Below are positions 60,797 to 64,000 of a DNA stretch of 64,000 bases, in pieces. Below the pieces are notes generated by a model. The model was given only the letters and a program-made list of their open reading frames with translations. It ran no database searches and was not told the DNA's origin. The stretch is from NCBI GenBank assembly GCA_016584305.1, contig JACEEZ010024140.1, positions 102,001-166,000 of the forward strand. The letters run 5' to 3'. Source of the stretch: Chionoecetes opilio. Lineage: Eukaryota > Arthropoda > Malacostraca > Decapoda > Majidae. Positions within the stretch are counted from its first letter, which is position 1. Each line of letters opens with the position of its first letter. Position numbers and translations under genes: made by a program.

Positions 60797-61651
60797 CTAT
60801 GCTATGATTTGCTTGCACACCATGTGAATCTTGCGCCGGCAGACTGGACACCTGGCGCGATCATTCAGGAGTCTCCGGGCACACTGGTAGCACGTCGCCT
60901 GGTGAGCTATCCTCCCGTGTATTATCGAGGCGTTCTTCGGCCGCAGACAACATATGGAGCATAGGACAGAAATCCCAAAGGCAGACCCCGGGGTGCTGGC
61001 CGATATCTGTTCTTCTATCATCTTTGTTAGTGATGCCTGATATACCGGAGAAAACGGAATGGACCTTGTAAATTTAGCCCCATCAGAGGAGTTCAGCCAC
61101 GTCTTCCCTGCACTGGATCCGATGAAGTTGAACATCTTCTTGGCTAAAGTTTCTGCATCGCCAGAAGGCACCTCATCTTTATCGTTCATACTCTTTGAAC
61201 GTTTTGAGGTCATAGCATCTGTGACGGATGCCTTCCTTTTCCTACTCTCTATCTTTGGTTGCTCTGTGTCCTCCAAAGCTTGTTTCTCTGCCTGTGAGGG
61301 TTCTTTACTTGTGCTTGCTTGAGACAAACTCCTCTCCACATCACAAGATTCTTTTGCTAACTCCTCTTGTAAATCTTGAGACTCTAACAAGTCTTGTGAC
61401 GAAGAAATCCCAGAGTCTTGAGTGCAGCTGCTGGAGGCTGTGGTGGAGACAGATCTCATCAGCCCACTGCCCCGGGAACTGTCATCAGCACTGTCCTCAG
61501 ATGCAGGAGCCGTCTTGTGGTCCTCCGAGGAACTCATGACCTGGGAGGAAGGCTGCTCCCCTGACGCCATGCCCTTCTTGTGGCTCCTCTTCTTAGGCCT
61601 GGGCTTTCTCTTTCGTTTTTTTGGCCGGTCAGGAAGCCAATTTTTTCTTAA
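60797..61651 (-). CDS. MDM2: Mdm2 copy B RING exon
   Basis: This is the counterpart of 39223-40077. It opens with the same LRKNWLPDRPKKRKRK and ends with the complete C2H2C4 RING and the same 13-residue tail. Thirteen substitutions from copy A are visible by eye. Ten of them fall in the last third, around and before the RING. A hAT element ends 120 bp downstream of the stop codon. Confidence 0.9.
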   Translation of the reverse strand, partial: LRKNWLPDRPKKRKRKPRPKKRSHKKGMASGEQPSSQVMSSSEDHKTAPASEDSADDSSRGSGLMRSVSTTASSSCTQDSGISSSQDLLESQDLQEELAKESCDVERSLSQASTSKEPSQAEKQALEDTEQPKIESRKRKASVTDAMTSKRSKSMNDKDEVPSGDAETLAKKMFNFIGSSAGKTWLNSSDGAKFTRSIPFSPVYQASLTKMIEEQISASTPGSAFGISVLCSICCLRPKNASIIHGRIAHQATCYQCARRLLNDRARCPVCRRKIHMVCKQIIA

Positions 61652-63789
61652 CTGAAAATGAACAAGCTTTTAAGTAGGTCATTTGCACTGGAAGGTACAC
61701 TCGACTACGCTAAGTGGTCACAGTTTTCATGAGCATAGAATGCATGTCTCTGTATTCACGGTTTGCTATAGGATGTGACTAAGGAGCAGACTTGGGATGC
61801 ATCCCCTGGCCCTGGTAGTGTCATTTCCCATGGGTTTTTATGTTTATGTTATGTGTCACCCTACTTGTTATGGAGAGGGCTAAATTGTATGGGGGAAAAA
61901 GTAAACACTTGTTACATGATAATCTCGTATAGAGTTTATCTTAAGGGAATATATATGGATACTGAAACATGGTATTTAGCATGTCAAAACAACTATAATC
62001 GCATTCTCAATGTTGTGTGACTTGGCAAAGACGTTGGTTAACACTCATGAGTTGTGTGAAAGAAGGGTGAGACATTGTTATAAAAGGATGTAAGAGGAAA
62101 GTAAGTGAACATTTGGCAAGAATGCTCAGAGTGCAAACTATGATAAGTGATTAGTCAGCAAATGGAGTCTGGCACCGATGTTTACCCACCTGCCAGCACT
62201 TGCCACAGTAGCGAACAAAGGGCTTGTTCTTCAGGCCACACGTCAGGCAGTCCCAGCGGTCTGATACACACTCTGGGTCGTTGTCCTCCTCAGAATGTTC
62301 GTCTGTATCAGAGTCGTCGTCGCCCCAGAAACCTTTCTCATCGTCCGTGAGCAAGCTGTAGGCGAGCACTGCTATCTCCACGTCCTGGCGGATTATTTGT
62401 CTCGTCAGTAATGATTCTACAACGACGGGACTCAAAGGGAGGGTTCAATCTGAATCATCCCCCTCAGTAACATTCTATGCATATATTCCCTGATTCATGA
62501 CATCCCTTCAGCCTTTACATGTCCCTCTGCTGCTCCCTTGCCTGGTGTCAAAAGAACTGGCTCTGTATCACTAGCACTGGCCTCTGGATCAATGGTTTAC
62601 TTCAGGGTAAGTGGAATGCTGTCAGTACTGATGGTCAATACTTACATCAACTGTAGAGTCACCATCACTAAACTCCTTCTCATCTTTGGCGTCGTCGGAG
62701 AGCAGTTCGTATTCCTCAAAGGTCTCGCTGTTCACTTCTATCAAATCATCCTCCTCTTCGCTGATCTCAAATTCTGTATCGCGGCAAGAGTCTGGAGAGA
62801 AAAATAAATAAAAATAAGTACTGTACTAAACATCAAATATCTAAGACCATGAAACTCTCACTTTTACATCATTAGTGAAAAAAGATGCATTTAGCAAAAT
62901 CTTTCTAAGTAAGCCTCTCTATCCACAAATGTTTGTACGTATCATTATAATATGAACAATTTATTGCAAATGGGTTTTTTTAAATACCACAATCAGAAGG
63001 GACTGCATGAGTTCTGAGTGTATATGTGAGATACATGTTTAGCATTGGAGCATTGAACAGAATCTAATGACCTTGCTTCACAGTCATAGGTAATCATGGA
63101 AGTATGAGAAGATGAGACAAATACAAGAAAAACTCCTACAAGAGCAAAGTGGTAGGCTCTTTGGAAGCTATGATGCAAGGCGTGGCAGTGAGTATGGAGA
63201 TAAAGACAGTGGCTCCATGATAACACAATAACACTGATGTATGTGAATGAGACATGGCCATGGAGTAAAGGTACCGGGTGAGTGTTACTCTAGAATGTGT
63301 CAGCGGGTTTGTCCGATTTCAATGAGATTTGGCACATGCTTAGGGAAGTATAGGAGAAAAATATACATAAAAAATCAGATACAACACTGATAGCATCATA
63401 AAAAGTGTGACTTACCAGTAACATATCCCTGTACACTGTATACAGTCTCCGTATCAGAGCAGCTGTCAGGGATTTTAGGGCAGGTGAAGAGCGGCGGTGG
63501 GCTACTTTGTCCCGGCAGTAACCGTTGCCTGCCACGATTACTAGAGGATCCCGGCTCAGGACTCCCTGTGGCTACACCTTCAGGGCCATTCAGAGTCCTT
63601 GGAGAAGCTACAATCCCATTCACAGGTATGCGCGGCGCAGCACCAGGTGGTGCTGGGACCCTGCATGTGCTGTCATTGCTTCCATCAACACTCACACTTG
63701 GACTACTACTATCAGGTACAGGTGGGGGTTCGTGGCCGGTGGGACCCCTCGCATGTTGCTCTTTAGTGATGTTCTGAACAATCAATGTC
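60797..63789 (-). CDS. MDM2: Mdm2 homologue, copy B (last four exons; 5' part beyond window)
   Basis: Seen: exons 63789-63416, 62791-62646, 62384-62190 and 61651-60797 repeat copy A exons 3-6 with the same splice sites and phases and no frameshift or stop, giving 1570 nt of CDS. The acidic region, zinc finger and full C2H2C4 RING are intact. Compared with copy A there are seven amino-acid changes in the RING exon (Leu to Ser, Glu to Lys, Met to Ile, Met to Thr, Leu to Ile, Gln to Pro, Ser to Arg), two in the acidic exon, and none in the zinc finger. All RING zinc ligands are kept; the Ser to Arg change lies just before the final CPVC. Copy B lies upstream of copy A on the same strand. Whether it has its own SWIB exons is unknown. 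It may be a paralogue or an allele misplaced in assembly. Confidence 0.85.
62190..62384 (-). CDS. MDM2: Mdm2 copy B zinc-finger exon
   Basis: The exon encodes the same protein sequence as copy A 40616-40810, including the four zinc-binding cysteines and the preceding Asp/Glu run. The donor CAG|GTGGGT is identical. Confidence 0.85.
62646..62791 (-). CDS. MDM2: Mdm2 copy B acidic exon
   Basis: Counterpart of 41072-41217 with two conservative replacements (Val to Ile and Glu to Asp) and the same splice sites and phase. Confidence 0.88.
63416..63789 (-). CDS. MDM2: Mdm2 copy B exon 3 (end of SWIB domain and linker)
   Basis: Same translation as copy A 43725-44098; only silent differences were seen. 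The intron before the acidic exon lacks the 1875-bp hAT found in copy A. The next upstream exon should lie beyond position 64000. Confidence 0.88.
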
Positions 63790-64000
63790 CTAAAATGGAT
63801 AAAACAACATATGATGAGATTCCAGCAAGTGATGCCATGATAAAAAAAAGTGTAAAGAAAAATATTAAAGTCAACACTAATATACAGTCTTAGGTAACCA
63901 TAACTGTGAACATGAAAACAAAATTCTACATTATCGTAAATACTGAAATAGCCCAAGACTACAAGTACATCCCCATGAGGCTAATGTATCCTCCTTCAAG

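Larger units (their letters stand above)
57590..64000. repeat. Segmental duplication, copy B
   Basis: The second copy of 38105-44309 is interrupted by a LINE fragment (57753-58338) and a hAT (59199-60676). After removing these, the offset to copy A is constant over long stretches. It continues past the window end. Confidence 0.95.

Overview
The window looks like nuclear DNA of a decapod crustacean, probably a brachyuran crab (inference). The reasons are very dense GA/CA/GT microsatellites, long minisatellites, tRNA-derived SINEs, many inverted-repeat DNA transposons, CCTAA (arthropod telomere-type) motifs inside repeats, and an intron-containing Mdm2 gene, which Drosophila lacks. No bacterial operons, CRISPR arrays, rRNA or functional tRNA genes are visible. 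Unique coding sequence is a small fraction of the window.

Layout. 0-6 kb: foldback element, PIF/Harbinger-type MITE, piggyBac-type MITE, GA microsatellites and a possible minus-strand first exon at 1101-1130. 6.8-8.2 kb: a single-exon gene for a type I membrane protein with three cytoplasmic PPxY motifs. 8.4-14.5 kb: SINE, GAGTG minisatellite, 75-80 bp tandem repeat and a DNA transposon that splits a TAC microsatellite. 15-18.6 kb: a 3.6-kb array of a 32-bp satellite. 19-34 kb: microsatellites, a 570-bp palindrome, a promoter-like CRE/TATA/Inr cluster, a CACACA-ended MITE, SINE, a 31-bp minisatellite and two orphan exon candidates. 35-37.3 kb: nested MITEs.

39.2-47.4 kb holds a complete-looking Mdm2 (p53-binding E3 ubiquitin ligase) on the minus strand. 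Six coding exons splice in frame to 685 codons: SWIB p53-binding domain, acidic region, RanBP2-type zinc finger, basic NLS and C2H2C4 RING. A candidate 5' noncoding exon lies near 53.3-53.5 kb. A dead LINE and a SINE sit in the first coding intron.

57.6-64 kb is a second, almost identical copy of 38.1-44.3 kb in the same orientation. It carries the last four Mdm2 exons and runs off the window end. The copies differ by three transposon insertions: an 1875-bp hAT in copy A, and a 586-bp LINE fragment plus a 1478-bp hAT in copy B. Coding differences cluster in the RING exon. This is either a recent tandem duplication of Mdm2 or two haplotypes placed in series by assembly; sequence alone cannot decide. 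It is the most interesting feature of the window.
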